Source: Rhodoplanes sp963712435
Lineage (GTDB): Bacteria > Pseudomonadota > Alphaproteobacteria > Rhizobiales > Xanthobacteraceae
Length of the DNA: 64,000 nt
Reading direction: 5' to 3'
NCBI GenBank assembly: GCA_963712435.1
Contig: CAVQIB010000010.1
Span: forward strand, 62,001 to 126,000
Positions 1 through 9,884 of this stretch are shown piece by piece; the first letter of the stretch is position 1, and every line of letters begins with the position of its first letter. The notes beneath the pieces are model-generated. The model had not been told where the DNA came from. It made no database searches and was given only the letters and a program-made list of their open reading frames with translations. The translations under genes and the position numbers were made by a program.

Positions 1-47
1 AGACACATTCTTTGGACCATGGCACATCCGGCCGACGGAGAGCCGCC

Positions 48-846
48 ATGCAAGACGCCATCCGACCGCCACGCCTCGCCGACGCCATCGCCGGCCACAT
101 CGAACGCATGATTCTGGAAGGGAGCAATTCGACCGGGTGAGCGCCTGGCCTCGGAGCGCGATCTCGCCGAAAAGCTCGACGTGTCGCGCCCGTCCTTGCG
201 CGAGGCGATTGCCCAGCTGGAAAAGCGCGGGCTGCTCGAATCCAAACGGGGCGGGACGACGGTTGCGCAGTTTCTCGCGCCGCTGTCGTTGCCGCTCGCC
301 GAGCTGTTCCGCGACAAGCCGCGGGTGACGGCGGACTATTTCGAGTATCGCTGCTTCATCGAGGCGCAGGCGGCGAAACTTGCGGCGCTGCGCGCGACCG
401 ACCTCGACCGCAAGACCATTCGCGCGATCGTCAAGCGCATGCAGCACGCCAATGCGCTGGAAGACACGTACAAGGAGGCGCAGGCCGATGTCGACCTGCA
501 TCTGGCCGTGTACGAGGCCTCACACAATGTCGTGCTGCTGCATGTGATGCGGGTCTTCGCCGAGCTCTTGCACGAGGGCGTTTTCTACAATCGCGAGAAG
601 CTGTTCCGCCGGCACGGCACGCGTCCGCTTCTCCTCGCCCAGCATCTCGCCATCGCAAACGCCGTGCTCGACGGCGACGTCGACCGCGCGACGCGCGCCG
701 CCGACGAGCACATCCGCTACACCTTCAACACCGTCGAGGAAATCCGCCGCGACGGGGAGCGCCTGGAGGCGTCGCTGCGCCGCCTGGAGCGCTCCGACCT
801 CTTGTCCTCGCGCGATACCGCTCCGGCCGCCGACAGCGAGGGGTAG
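48..846 (+). CDS. GntR-family regulator, FCD subfamily (frameshifted)
   Basis: Transcription factor with an N-terminal winged helix (about residues 10-75; recognition segment SRPSLREAIAQLEKRGLLE) and an all-helical FCD effector domain, as in FadR/PdhR-type repressors that sense small carboxylates. The start at ATG 48 gives MQDAIRPPRLADAIAGHIER and hits a stop after about 30 codons. Removing one base near 121-124 restores the family pattern EG-AIRPGERLASERDLAEKL, continuing in the frame that ends at the TAG at 844-846. Without the extra base it would be about 265 residues, normal for the family. No neighbouring metabolic operon reveals its effector. Single-base error or genuine pseudogene cannot be separated from sequence alone. 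Confidence 0.8.
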
Positions 847-1205
847 CGCGTGATGGTTCGACGTGGGGTTACCGATCTCCCCGCGTCATCGCCGCGAACA
901 GGGGCAATCCGGTAGACACGACGCTTTCGCCGTTTACTTGGATGCCCCGCCTGCGCCTGCGCGGGGCATGACCACGGAGGTGGGATGATCCAAGGCGAAA
1001 TCATTGCGCGTTGGCGCGATGAATTGACCCGGGGGCGATCGGGGGCGATCAATCTCCCGGCGTCATCGCCCGCGAAAGCAGGCGATCCAGGAGACACGAC
1101 GTTTCGGTGATTGCTGGATGTCCCGCCTCCGCAGTGGCTCGGCTCCAAGCTGATGGGCGCCGATGCGCTAACGGTTCTGTCAGCGCTATCGAGGGACCCC
1201 GCGGT
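847..1205. repeat. Two copies of GC-rich intergenic repeat (family A)
   Basis: The space between the GntR gene and the kinase holds two related elements, about 880-990 and 1060-1130. Both contain the order CGTCATCGCC..GCGAA.AG..GGC.ATCC..GAGACACGACG, then GGATG(T/C)CCCGCCT; the first goes on to GCGCGGGGCATGACC and GGTGGGATGATCC. Pieces of the same element recur near 3000-3045, 8690-8722, 15296-15364, 16919-16972 and 34311-34475. No gene is seen here. Confidence 0.6.
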
Positions 1206-2648
1206 TTGCTCAAAGGCCGTCCTCTGCAAGCCGGCGACATCATCGACGGCTTTCGTCTCGACGAAGAGCTCGAGCCGGGCGGCATGGCCGATTTCTGGCG
1301 GGTGTCGCATGCCGGGATCAGCCTGCCGCTGATTATGAAGATCCCGCTGCTGCGCCGTGGCGAGCACCCGCTCAACATCGTAGGCTTCGAGCAGGAACAG
1401 ATGATCCTCTCGCGCCTTTCCGGGCCGCATGTGCCGCGCTTCATCGCGGCGGGTGGCTTAGAGTGGCCCTATATCGTAATGGAATATGTGACGGGGCGCT
1501 CGCTCGCGGACTTTATCAAATCCGCTCCCCTGCCGCCCGAGGAATGTGCGCGGATCGGCGCCGCGGTGGCCGAGGCGCTGCACGACATTCACCAGCAGCA
1601 TGTCATTCACCTCGACCTCAAGCCGACTAACGTTATCCAGCGCGACAGCGAGGGCGTGGCGCTCATCGACTTCGGGTTGTCGCGCCACCTGCAGCTTCCA
1701 GATCTGATCGGCGAGGAATTCGACGCGCCGGTGGGGACCGGCGCCTTTGTGGCTCCGGAGCAGGTGCGGGGTGGCCGCAGCGATCCGCGCAGCGACATAT
1801 TCGCGCTCGGCGTCATTCTCTACAAATTGGCGACGAGTGTTTATCCATTCGGCCGTTCGGAGCACGAATACGAATGGCGGCAGCGGATGTGGCGTGATCC
1901 GATGCCGCCGCGCTGGTGGGATCCGAATGTGCCTCCTTGGCTGCAGGAGATCATTCTGCGCTGCCTCGAGATCAACGCCGATGCCCGTTACGAAACGGCG
2001 GCGCAGCTACGTTTCGTGCTTCAGCATCCCGACGATGTCGCGCTCACCGCCCGCGCCGAGCGCCGCACGCGCGACGGCATCGGGACCGTGTTCATGCGTT
2101 GGCTGGTCAACCGCAATGCGTCGCGGATCCGCGCAGGCGAGGCCGTGGGCCTCTTGGATCGCTCGCCGATCATCATGGGCGCCGTCGACCTGTCGCCCGA
2201 AGCCGACGACTTGCGCGAAGCGCTCGCCAATGCGCTGCGCCGCTTGCTGAAGACTGAACCGGCAGCGCGGCTCGCCTGTGTCAATGTGCTGAAGACGTCG
2301 CGCATCGCGCTCGACCCGCCGCAGGACGAGCCGGGATGCAATCCACACCTGCAGCGCCTCGTCGAGTTGAAACACTGGGCGCGGTCGCTGCCCGTCGCAG
2401 ATGACCGCATAACCTACCACGTCTTCGAATCGCCCGATCCCGCGGCCGCCATCATTGAATATGCACGCAACAACAAGGTCGATCACATCGTGATGGGCGC
2501 GCGCGGAAGTTCGCCGCGGCGGCGATTCCTCGGGAGCGTGTCGGGCCAAGTTGTCGCCAATGCGCCGTGCACGGTGACCGTCGTACGGCAACTGGTCGCG
2601 ACGCAGGAGACGGCCAATGAACAGGATTTTGCTGTCAGGCAAGGTTGA
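1206..2648 (+). CDS. Hanks-type Ser/Thr protein kinase fused to universal stress protein domain
   Basis: The first ~275 residues are a eukaryotic-type kinase: Gly-rich loop region ELEPGGMADFWRV, probable ATP-binding Lys45 in LIMKIP, catalytic loop HLDLKPTN (Asp137, Lys139, Asn142), DFG at 155-157, and APE-like VAPEQ in the activation segment. Residues ~315-450 form a UspA domain with the nucleotide signature GARG..RRRFLGS near the end. No transmembrane helix is evident, so it should be cytosolic. I chose TTG 1206 because homology begins at LKGRPLQAGD; GTG 1107 is in frame but lies inside an intergenic repeat. The arrangement suggests a soluble stress-signalling kinase whose Usp module may bind nucleotide. 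It appears to be a single-gene unit. Confidence 0.8.
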   Translation: MLKGRPLQAGDIIDGFRLDEELEPGGMADFWRVSHAGISLPLIMKIPLLRRGEHPLNIVGFEQEQMILSRLSGPHVPRFIAAGGLEWPYIVMEYVTGRSLADFIKSAPLPPEECARIGAAVAEALHDIHQQHVIHLDLKPTNVIQRDSEGVALIDFGLSRHLQLPDLIGEEFDAPVGTGAFVAPEQVRGGRSDPRSDIFALGVILYKLATSVYPFGRSEHEYEWRQRMWRDPMPPRWWDPNVPPWLQEIILRCLEINADARYETAAQLRFVLQHPDDVALTARAERRTRDGIGTVFMRWLVNRNASRIRAGEAVGLLDRSPIIMGAVDLSPEADDLREALANALRRLLKTEPAARLACVNVLKTSRIALDPPQDEPGCNPHLQRLVELKHWARSLPVADDRITYHVFESPDPAAAIIEYARNNKVDHIVMGARGSSPRRRFLGSVSGQVVANAPCTVTVVRQLVATQETANEQDFAVRQG

Positions 2649-3073
2649 ACCGCGCCTCGGCGGCGGTTCATCTACCATTACCGCGAAATGCGAAACACCG
2701 AACCTTTCGTGCCGGCTACCGCTTGTGTGGATTCGGGAGTTCAGTTCAGCCGCCTGTGGCGACGTACTAACCTTCCCCAATAAAACGTAGACCGTCCGTC
2801 TGTGACGGGCGAATAGACTGGCGCAGATGACCCGATTTCGGACGTCGTCGGCTTCCGCGCGCGATTACAGATCACGGCGCGATCCGCCCAGCCAGCAACA
2901 ATCGAGTGTCGGCCGCTTTGAAGCACTTACGACTGAGGAAAATTTTGCTGCGATTGCGCGGAGCATAACGCAACAATCGGAGGGATGAACCGGACAGCCG
3001 TGCGCCTCGGCGGGGCATCACCGCTAAAGGGTGGGATGATCACGTCCGAGGGCAGGCTTCTCCGGACAAAACA
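2649..3073. other. Intergenic region without a recognised gene
   Basis: A 425-base spacer. A partial family A repeat sits at about 3000-3045 (GGCGGGGCATCACC and GGTGGGATGATC). A minus-strand reading frame at 2741-2926 shows no recognisable domain and I do not call it. The middle (2820-2980) is less G+C-rich than the flanking genes. Confidence 0.5.
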
Positions 3074-3757
3074 CTAGCCGCGCTGTCCGAAGAACGACCC
3101 GTTCCCGAACCCGAAGAAGGGGAAGAAGGGCCCGTTTCTGTTGCGGGCGTAATTGTTCTGCTGTTCGCGTCTCTTCTGCGTCCGCGCGGGGCGAGCGGCA
3201 GGCTTGGCCGCGGGTTCGGCCGGCTTGGCTGACGCCTCATCGGCCGGCTTCACGCCTTCGGTCGTCTTGGCCAGCGGTTCGTCGGCCGGCTTCGCAACGT
3301 CGGTCGTCTTGGCCGGCGAAGCGCCTGCGGTGGCTGCAATCGCCGCGGTCGAGGCGGTCGCCGCCGTCATGGCAAGAGCGGCCGCGCCATTGCCGAGCAA
3401 TTCGCCGCTGCCGCCTTCGGCGGCTCCGCCGCGTCCGTCGGTGTCAGCGCGAGGCATAGCGGCGGGCGGGCTCATGCTGGGAAGCTTCGCGACCGATTGG
3501 CGGGAGCTGATGGAATTCGCCGGTTCGGCTGACATCGGGCCAGGCGCCGGCGCCGTCGCATAGATCGGAACGCTGGCGAGGCGGCTTTGTTGCGCCGTCT
3601 CCTGAGCGGGAGCGGAAAGCTCCGTCAAGACGGTGTAGGCCGAAATTGCGGCGACCGCGCCGATACAGAACGCGCTTATCGCGAGCGCCGACTGTTTGGC
3701 CTTGTGCGGCCTGGCCTGTTCCGGCCAAAGCGAATGATTAGAGCTGCCATAACGCAT
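3074..3757 (-). CDS. Pro/Ala-rich single-pass membrane protein of unknown function
   Basis: 227 residues. A short basic cytoplasmic segment is followed by one hydrophobic helix (about residues 22-47, AISAFCIGAVAAISAYTVL). The rest is low-complexity Ala/Pro/Lys sequence with a degenerate repeat AKTT.(D/G)VAKPADE..AK, consistent with an extended periplasmic linker. The tail is basic then aromatic-glycine rich (NGPFFPFFGFGNGSFFGQRG). Type II topology with a periplasmic C-terminus is likely. No enzyme motif is present and the function is unknown. Such proteins are common in Bradyrhizobium relatives, but I cannot assign a named family. Confidence 0.65.
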   Translation of the reverse strand: MRYGSSNHSLWPEQARPHKAKQSALAISAFCIGAVAAISAYTVLTELSAPAQETAQQSRLASVPIYATAPAPGPMSAEPANSISSRQSVAKLPSMSPPAAMPRADTDGRGGAAEGGSGELLGNGAAALAMTAATASTAAIAATAGASPAKTTDVAKPADEPLAKTTEGVKPADEASAKPAEPAAKPAARPARTQKRREQQNNYARNRNGPFFPFFGFGNGSFFGQRG

Positions 3758-3892
3758 GCCCGACCCCCCACGCCCTTGTGCGGCACAATAACGCGCGACA
3801 CGCCTTCCGGTTCCACCCGGCCGGTCATCAAAATACGTGCCCCCGCCAACCCGCTCAGTCCGGCGCGCGCGAGCGCCGGACGACGAGGCGCG

Positions 3893-4363
3893 TCACATCG
3901 CGACCTTCTTTGTGTCGCCGACCGAGGGGCGCGTGTTGGTGAGGGCGGCGGCGGCCATCGCCACGTAGCTCACCACCGTGCCGGGCGAATCCCAATATTC
4001 GGCGTCGTTCGGCGTGACGCGCAACACGCGGATGCTCGGATCGTCCGCCGATTCCCACCAGGCCTTGGCCGGCATCGACCACAGTTCCTTGATCTTCGCG
4101 CGGTCGTTCAGGACGGCGGCGCGGCCGGTGATCGACACATAGGTCTGGCCGCGCGTATCGGCGAAGGAAATGCAGACGCGCGGGTCGCGCACGATCTCGT
4201 CGTCCTTGTGCCGGCGCGCGTCGGTGAGGAAATACACCGCGTTCTCGTCGCGCCGCACATAGGCGCCCATCGGCCGCGCGCGGATTTCCTCGCCGTCATG
4301 CGTCACCAGCATGCAGATCGGGATGGTCTCGATCAGGTCCCAGACCTTGTCCTGGTCCGCCAT
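3893..4363 (-). CDS. Pyridoxamine 5'-phosphate oxidase-fold (general stress protein 26-like) protein
   Basis: 156 residues in the split-barrel flavin-binding fold: N-terminal VWDLIETIPICMLVTHDG, then RARPMGAYVRRDENAVYFLTD and a central strand RVCISFADTRGQTYVSITG. This matches the short, single-domain PPOX/GSP26 group rather than PdxH. Members bind FMN or related cofactors, and many lack known substrates. The start at 4363 is preferred over an upstream in-frame ATG at 4396 because AGGAG lies about 8 bases before it. A VOC gene lies upstream on the same strand but the two are separated by a gap, so co-transcription is only possible. Confidence 0.8.
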   Translation of the reverse strand: MADQDKVWDLIETIPICMLVTHDGEEIRARPMGAYVRRDENAVYFLTDARRHKDDEIVRDPRVCISFADTRGQTYVSITGRAAVLNDRAKIKELWSMPAKAWWESADDPSIRVLRVTPNDAEYWDSPGTVVSYVAMAAAALTNTRPSVGDTKKVAM

Positions 4364-4449
4364 GAAAACTCTCCTGCCGTAGGATGACTGATTCAAGCGT
4401 CAACCCAGGACGGGCGGGCGTGGTTCCGAAACCGCGCGGGCGGAGATGG

Positions 4450-4839
4450 TCAGGCGGGTGCGTGGCAGACGGCTTCGATATTGTGGCCGTCCGGATCGAG
4501 CACGAAGGCGCCGTAATAGTTCGGATGATAATGCGGCCGCAGGCCGGGAGCGCCATGGTCTCCGCCGCCGGCGGCGAGCGCTGCCTGGTGGAATTTGTCG
4601 ACCGCCGCGCGGTCGGCCGCCGTGAAGGCGACATGCAGGCGACCGTTGAGCCCGCCCTCGCCGCCGATCCAGAAGTCAGGATTGCCATCGCGCCCGAAGC
4701 CGGCGGCCGGGTGGCCGGATTCCGTCTGGTCCGCGCCGAACTCCAGGATCAGCGCATAACCGAGCGGCGCCAGCGCCGCGCGGTAGAACGCCTTCGAGCG
4801 GTCGTAGTCAGACACCGGAAAGCCGATGTGGTCGATCAT
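4450..4839 (-). CDS. VOC-superfamily (glyoxalase/dioxygenase-fold) protein
   Basis: 129 residues with the paired beta-alpha-beta-beta-beta layout: MIDHIGFPVSDYDRSKAFYR at the start and GAFVLDPDGHNIEAVCH at the end. His4 and the Glu in the terminal NIEAV strand are the usual metal-site positions. The family includes glyoxalase I, extradiol dioxygenases and fosfomycin-type enzymes; nothing here identifies the substrate. The length is normal for a single VOC subunit that dimerises. It stands alone between the PPOX gene and sdhB. Confidence 0.8.
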   Translation of the reverse strand: MIDHIGFPVSDYDRSKAFYRAALAPLGYALILEFGADQTESGHPAAGFGRDGNPDFWIGGEGGLNGRLHVAFTAADRAAVDKFHQAALAAGGGDHGAPGLRPHYHPNYYGAFVLDPDGHNIEAVCHAPA

Positions 4840-4953
4840 CGCCGTTCCCGTCGCCGGCCGGCTTCAGATCGAACGGGGACTCAAAGCCGCTGACCGCATG
4901 CCTGCCGCGGCCGAAGCTCCGTCAGACCCGCTCTGGCGCTCGGGCGATCGAGC

Positions 4954-5737
4954 CTAGATCTTCTGCCGCTCGACCATCAGCTTCTTCAACTCGGCGATCG
5001 CCTTGGCCGGGTTGAGACCCTTGGGGCAGGCCTTCGAGCAGTTCAGGATGGTCACGCAGCGATAGAGGCGGAACGGGTCTTCGAGCAGGTCAAGCCGCTC
5101 GCCGGTCGCCTCGTCGCGCGAGTCGACCACCCAGCGATAGGCATGCAGCAGCGTCGCGGGGCCGAGATAGCGGTCCGGGTTCCACCAATATTCCGGGCAG
5201 GAGGTGGAGCAGCAGGCGCACAGAATGCATTCGTAAAGGCCGTCGAGCTTCTCGCGATCCTCGCGGCTCTGCCGCCATTCTTTTTCCGGCGCCGGCGTCT
5301 CGGTCTGCAGCCAGGGCTGGATCAGCGCATGCTGGGCGAAGAAGTTCGATCAGGTCGGGGACGAGGTCCTTGATCACCGGCTGATGCGGCAGCGGGTAGA
5401 TGCGGACCGCTCCCTTGCTCTCCGCCATGTCCTTGGTGCAGGCGAGCGTGTTCTCCCCGTCGATATTCATCGCGCAGGAGCCGCAGATTCCCTCGCGGCA
5501 GGACCGGCGGAAGGTGAGCGTCGGATCGATATTGTTCTTGATCCAGATGAGCCCGTCGAGGACCATCGGCCCGCAATCGTCGAGATTGACGGAGAACGTG
5601 TCGAGCCGCGGATTCTTCCCGTCGTCCGGGTTCCAGCGATAGATCTGGTATTCGCGCACATTCTGCGCGCCCTGCGGCGCCGGCCAGACCTTGCCTTCGG
5701 TGACGCGCGAGTTCTTGGGGAGGGTGAATTCGACCAT
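4954..5737 (-). CDS. sdhB: Succinate dehydrogenase iron-sulfur subunit (frameshifted)
   Basis: Carries electrons from FAD to quinone in complex II. The N-terminal part has the [2Fe-2S] ferredoxin signature CREGICGSCAMNIDG. After a one-base insertion near 5345-5350 (reads DLIELLRPAC instead of DLINFFAQHA), the next frame continues with the C-terminal cluster motifs CILCACCSTSC and CVTILNCSKACPKGLNP and ends VERQKI at 4954. The combined length of about 260 residues is normal. The start at ATG 5737 gives MVEFTLPKNSRV, with GAAGG just upstream. It is the last gene of the mch-sdhCDAB run. The single indel in an essential gene points to a sequence error. Confidence 0.92.
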
Positions 5738-5875
5738 GATCAACCTTCGTTTTATGCCTCGATAAGCCCAAGCCGGCGCTCGATCCGCAGCGCTCGCCCG
5801 TCGAACCGCTCCATCCTATGTTCCAGCGCTCGCAGCCTAAGTGCGCTTGGCGCCGTGCCGGCCCTTCGATCAGCC

Positions 5876-7720
5876 TCAGTACACCCGCGCCTTCGGCTCG
5901 ATATATGGCACTTCGTTGGTGAGCGTGTAAGCGTGCACCGGCCGATAGTCGATCGTCACCTTGCCGGCTTCCTTCGTCGAGCCAGGCGAGCGTGTGCTTC
6001 ATCCAGTTCTTGTCGTCGCGGTCCGGGAAGTCCTCGCGCGCATGCGCGCCGCGGCTCTCGGTGCGGTTATTGGCCGAGTTCATCGTCACCACCGCCTGGG
6101 CGATGAGATTGTCGAACTCGAGCGTCTCGATGAGATCGGTGTTCCAGATCAGCGAGCGGTCGGTCACCTTCACGTCGGCGGCGCTGGCCAGCACCTCGTC
6201 GATCAGCCGCACGCCCTTCGGACAGGATCTCGCCGGTGCGGAACACGGCGCAGTTGTTCTGCATCACCTTCTGCATCCGGCTGCGCAGCTCCGCCGTCGG
6301 CGTGCCGCCATTGGCGTTGCGGAACTTGTCGAGGCGGGTCGAGCGCCGTGTCGGCCGCGTTCTTCGGCAGGTCGGGATGGCTTGCATTGCGGCTCGAGGA
6401 TCTCGGCGCAGCGATCCGCCGCGGCGCGGCCGAACACGACCAGGTCGATCAGCGAGTTGGAGCCGAGCCGGTTTGCGCCATGCACGGAGACGCAGGCCGC
6501 CTCGCCGACCGCCATCAGGCCGGGCACGACGCGGTCCGGGTCGCCTTCCTTCTTGGTCAGCGCCTCGCCGCGATAGTTGGTGGCGATGCCGCCCATATTG
6601 TAGTGCACGGTCGGGCAGCACCGGGATCGGCTCCTTGGTCACGTCGACGCCGGCAAAGATCTTGGCGCTTTCGGAGATGCCGGGCAGCCGCTCCTCCAGC
6701 ATCTTGGGATCGAGGTGATCGAGGTGCAGGTAGATGTGGTCCTTGTTCTTGCCGACGCCGCGGCCCTCGCGGATTTCGATGCGTCATGGCGCGCGAGACC
6801 ACGTCGCGCGAGGCGAGATCCTTGGCGGACGGCGCATAGCGCTCCATGAAGCGCTCGCCTTCGAATTGACGAGATAGCCGCCCTCGCCGCGCGAGCCTTC
6901 GGTGATGAGACAGCCGGCGCCATAGATGCCGGTCGGGTGGAACTGGACGAATTCCATGTCCTGCAGCGGCAGCCCGGCGCGCAGCACCATGCCGTTGCCG
7001 TCGCCGGTCTGCGTATGCGCGCCGGTGCAGGAATAATAGGCGCGGCCATAGCCGCCGGTCGCGAGAATGGTCATCTGCGCGCGGAAGCGGTGGATCGTGC
7101 CGTCGTCGAGATTGATCGCGATCGACGCCGCGGCAGCGGCCCTCGTCGTCCATGATGAGGTCGATCACGAAATACTCGACGATAGAATTCGGCCGAGTGC
7201 TTGAGCGACTGCGCCGTACAGCGTGTGCAGCATGGCGTGGCCGGTGCGGTCGGCCGCCGCGCAGGTGCGCTGGGCGATGCCCTTGCCGTAATCGGTGGTC
7301 ATGCCGCCGAACGGGCGCTGATAGATCTTGCCTTCCTCGGTGCGCGAGAACGGCACGCCCCAGTGCTCGAGCTCGTACACCGCGGCGGGCGCGTTGCGGC
7401 ACAGATACTCGATCGCGTCCTGGTCGCCGAGCCAGTCGGCGCCCTTGACGGTGTCGTACATGTGCCAGCGCCAGTCGTCCGGCCCCATATTGCCGAGCGC
7501 GGCGGAGATGCCGCCCTGCGCGGCGACCGTATGCGAGCGGGTCGGGAACACCTTGGTCAGGCAGGCGGTGCGCAGGCCGGCCTGGCTGCAGCCGACCACG
7601 GCGCGCAGGCCCGCTCCGCCCGCGCCGACGACCACGACGTCGAAGGTATGGTCGTTCGATCGGGTAAGCACGGCCATTGACCGCTGGCGCCCCCCCGTTT
7701 CCGGAACCATTCGTGGACAT
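5876..7720 (-). CDS. sdhA: Succinate dehydrogenase flavoprotein subunit (multiple frameshifts)
   Basis: Oxidises succinate to fumarate with covalent FAD. From ATG 7720 the frame reads MSTNGSGNGGAPAVNGRAYPIE. After one extra base the next frame gives the FAD-binding DVVVVGAGGAGLRA and the covalent-FAD region TRSHTVAAQGGISAAL. Later pieces in changing frames include VEYFVIDLIMDDEGRC, EFVQFHPTGIYGAGCLITEG and MGGIATNYRGE, and the C-terminus EPKARVY stops at 5876. At least five indels are needed. The total span of 615 codons equals a normal SdhA. The stop of sdhD lies directly upstream. Confidence 0.9.
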
Positions 7721-7724
7721 CGGA

Positions 7725-8117
7725 TCAGAACTCCGAACGAGAGCTTGAGTATCGCGAAGGTGCAGGCGAGCCACGCGACGATGCAGAGGAAGGAGTTCCC
7801 GATCAGCATCGCGGTCTTCAGCGGCTTGCTGTGGATGTAATCCTCGATCACCGACTGCGCGCCGAGCTTCATGTGGAACGTCGTCGCGAAGATGAACAGG
7901 AGCATGATGATCGCCACGACCGGCGAACCGAGAATCTGCACCGACCGCGGCGTGGTTGCGTCCGACGATCGACATCACGATCACGATCGCCGCAAAGGTC
8001 GAGCGGCAACAGCGCGATCGAGGTCAGCCGCTGCTCCCACCAATGATCGGTGCCGGACTTCGCCGCGCCGAGGCCGCGCGCCTTGGCGAGCGGAGTGCGG
8101 ATGCTCGTGCCCTTCAT
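7725..8117 (-). CDS. sdhD: Succinate dehydrogenase membrane anchor subunit D (frameshifted)
   Basis: Hydrophobic anchor of complex II that helps bind haem b and quinone. ATG 8117 overlaps the sdhC stop (ATGA) and gives MKGTSIRTPLAKARGLGAAK, then SGTDHWWEQRLTSIALLPL. The frame then changes near 7990, and the remaining helices read SPVVAIIMLLFIFATTFHMKLG and FLCIVAWLACTFAILKLSFG. The His in TTFHMKLG is the expected haem-ligand region. A second indel near 7735 hides the stop, which is the TGA at 7725-7727. About 130 residues, normal for the family. Confidence 0.85.
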
Positions 8118-8526
8118 CGCAGGCCTCCCATCACGAAACCGCCGATGATCCAGGCGAGCAGGGTCAGCGAAATCGAGCCGATCAGGGTCGCCCGCGCGAG
8201 CCATTCCCGCTCGTGCGGCTCGAAGCCGCGACCGGTGTCCCAGATCAGGTGGCGGACGCCGCCCAGCGAATGGTGGATCAGCCCCCAGCTGAATCCGAAC
8301 AGCACAAGGCGGCCGATCCAGGTGCTCGAAGAACCACTGCACCCAGGAATAGTCGTTCGGACCGGCGGCGACGGCGACGCAGCCACCACGCGACCAGGAA
8401 GAAGCCGAGATAGGTGACGATGCCGGTGACGCGATGGAAACCCGACATCACGAAGGTGAATGTCAGGCGATAGATTTGCAGATGCGGCGATAGCGGCCGC
8501 TCGACCCGAGCCGGGTGTTCAGCCAT
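8114..8526 (-). CDS. sdhC: Succinate dehydrogenase cytochrome b556 subunit C (frameshifted)
   Basis: Starts MAEHPARVERPLSPHLQIYRL, the conserved SdhC opening with the SPHLQIYR quinone-site segment, followed by a first helix (TFVMSGFHRVTGIVTYLGFF). Indels near 8380 and 8330 move the rest to another frame: LFGFSWGLIHHSLGGVRHLIWD carries the haem-ligand His region, and LIGSISLTLLAWIIGGFVMGGLR is the last helix. The stop overlaps sdhD. The upstream neighbour, about 180 bases away, is the mesaconyl-CoA hydratase gene on the same strand. Confidence 0.87.
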
Positions 8527-8705
8527 GGAAAAACAACCCCATTTTTGGTCCTTTCCTTGAAGCAGATGCGGGCCTCTGTGTGCAATGCCGAATTTGAATC
8601 ATTCCATCTTCGGCAGACGCTTCAGACGGCGCAGCGGCGCAGCAGCTTTCGGGCAACGCCGCGGCCGGGAGAAAGCCGCCGGGCAGGAATCCCCGCGCTC
8701 CGGCG

Positions 8706-9762
8706 TCAGCGCGGGATGAACGCCCAATAGTCGAAATCGAGGATGACGCCGCGCTCGTAGTCCTGGCCCGACTTGTAGGGGAAGTCGGCAGCAGGGCCGA
8801 TCCTTCGTCGCGATCGAGCCGCAGCCGCAGCGCGCCGACATCGGTGCGGCCGGGCAGTTCGGCCTTCTCCAGGACTTCGGACCAGGCGAAGACCGTTTCG
8901 CCGCCGAAGAGCGGCGCAACATGCCGGCCGCCATTGATGGCGGCGATGTGGAACGCATTGGCGAGGCCGTTGAACGAAAGCGAGCGCGCAAGCGAGATGA
9001 CATGGCCGCCATAGATCAGGCGGCGGCCGAGCTGGGACTTCGACTGGGTGTACTGGTCGAAATGCACGCGCGCCGTGTTCTGATAGAGCCGGGTGGCGAT
9101 CTGGTGCTCGGCCTCCTGCACCGTCATCCCGTCGACGTGATCGATGCGGTCGCCGGTCTCGTAATCGCTGTAGCGATGCGGGCTGCCGGCGAGACGGAAA
9201 TCATAGGCCTTGCTGTCGATGCACCGGGCACGCCTCACCGAGCGCGGCCGGCTCCACGAAGCTCTGCAGGTTCGGCGTATTGTCCGGCGGAGAGGGCGAA
9301 TGGTCGTCGCGCTTGCGCACCATGACCCAGCGGACATATTCGAGCACCTTGGAGCCGTCCTGCTTGAAGCCTGTCGTGCGGACATAGACGACGCCGGACT
9401 TGTGATTGGAGTTCTCGCGCAGCCCGATCACCTCCGAGCTCGCGGACAGAGCGTGTCGCCCGGATAGACGACCTGCAGGAAGCGCCCTTCCGCGTAGCCG
9501 AGATTGGCGATCGCGTTGCGCGAAACGTCGGGGACGGTCTTGCCGAACACGACATGGAAGACGAGCAGATCGTCCAGCGGCGAGCGGGGATAGCCGAGCG
9601 CGCGGGCGAACTCGTCGGAGGACTGCACGGCGAAGCGCGATCCCATACAGCGCGTCGTAGAGCGGCGACGTCGCCGACCGTGATCGTGCGCGGCGTCGCG
9701 TGCCGGATCAGTTCGCCGAGGCGGAAATCTTCGAAGTAGCGTCCAGGGGTGGTCTTGGCCAT
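8706..9762 (-). CDS. mch: Mesaconyl-C1-CoA (2-methylfumaryl-CoA) hydratase, MaoC family (multiple frameshifts)
   Basis: Interconverts beta-methylmalyl-CoA and mesaconyl-CoA in the ethylmalonyl-CoA pathway of acetate assimilation. Pieced together over changing frames, the protein reads AKTTPGRYFEDFRLGELIRHATPRT, GSRFAVQSSDEFARALGYPRSP, VSRNAIANLGYAEGRFLQ, IGLRENSNHKSGVVYVRTTG, IDHVDGMTVQEAEHQIATRL and LDFDYWAFIPR. This is the double-hotdog arrangement and about 350-residue length of Rhodobacter/Methylobacterium Mch. About five indels lie between 8780 and 9670. It precedes sdhC on the same strand, a plausible link because the pathway feeds succinate and malate to the TCA cycle. The exact substrate assignment rests on remembered family similarity. 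Confidence 0.78.
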
Positions 9763-9884
9763 GGCGGCGAGCGACCTGTCGGATGGAATGCGTTCGTGTG
9801 AGGAGCGAAGCGGCTACCGGGAAATGCCGCAAGCGTAGTCGCCGCTCCGAGCTTTGGCAATGGGCGATGCGCAGTCGCGCGTGC

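Noticed and set aside
1107..1205. N-terminal extension of the kinase from GTG 1107
   Set aside because: The first 33 codons are encoded by a dispersed intergenic repeat and have no family similarity; TTG 1206 is more likely, though not proven.
2741..2926. Small minus-strand reading frame
   Set aside because: 61 codons, no domain, no clear ribosome site and a composition like random intergenic sequence.
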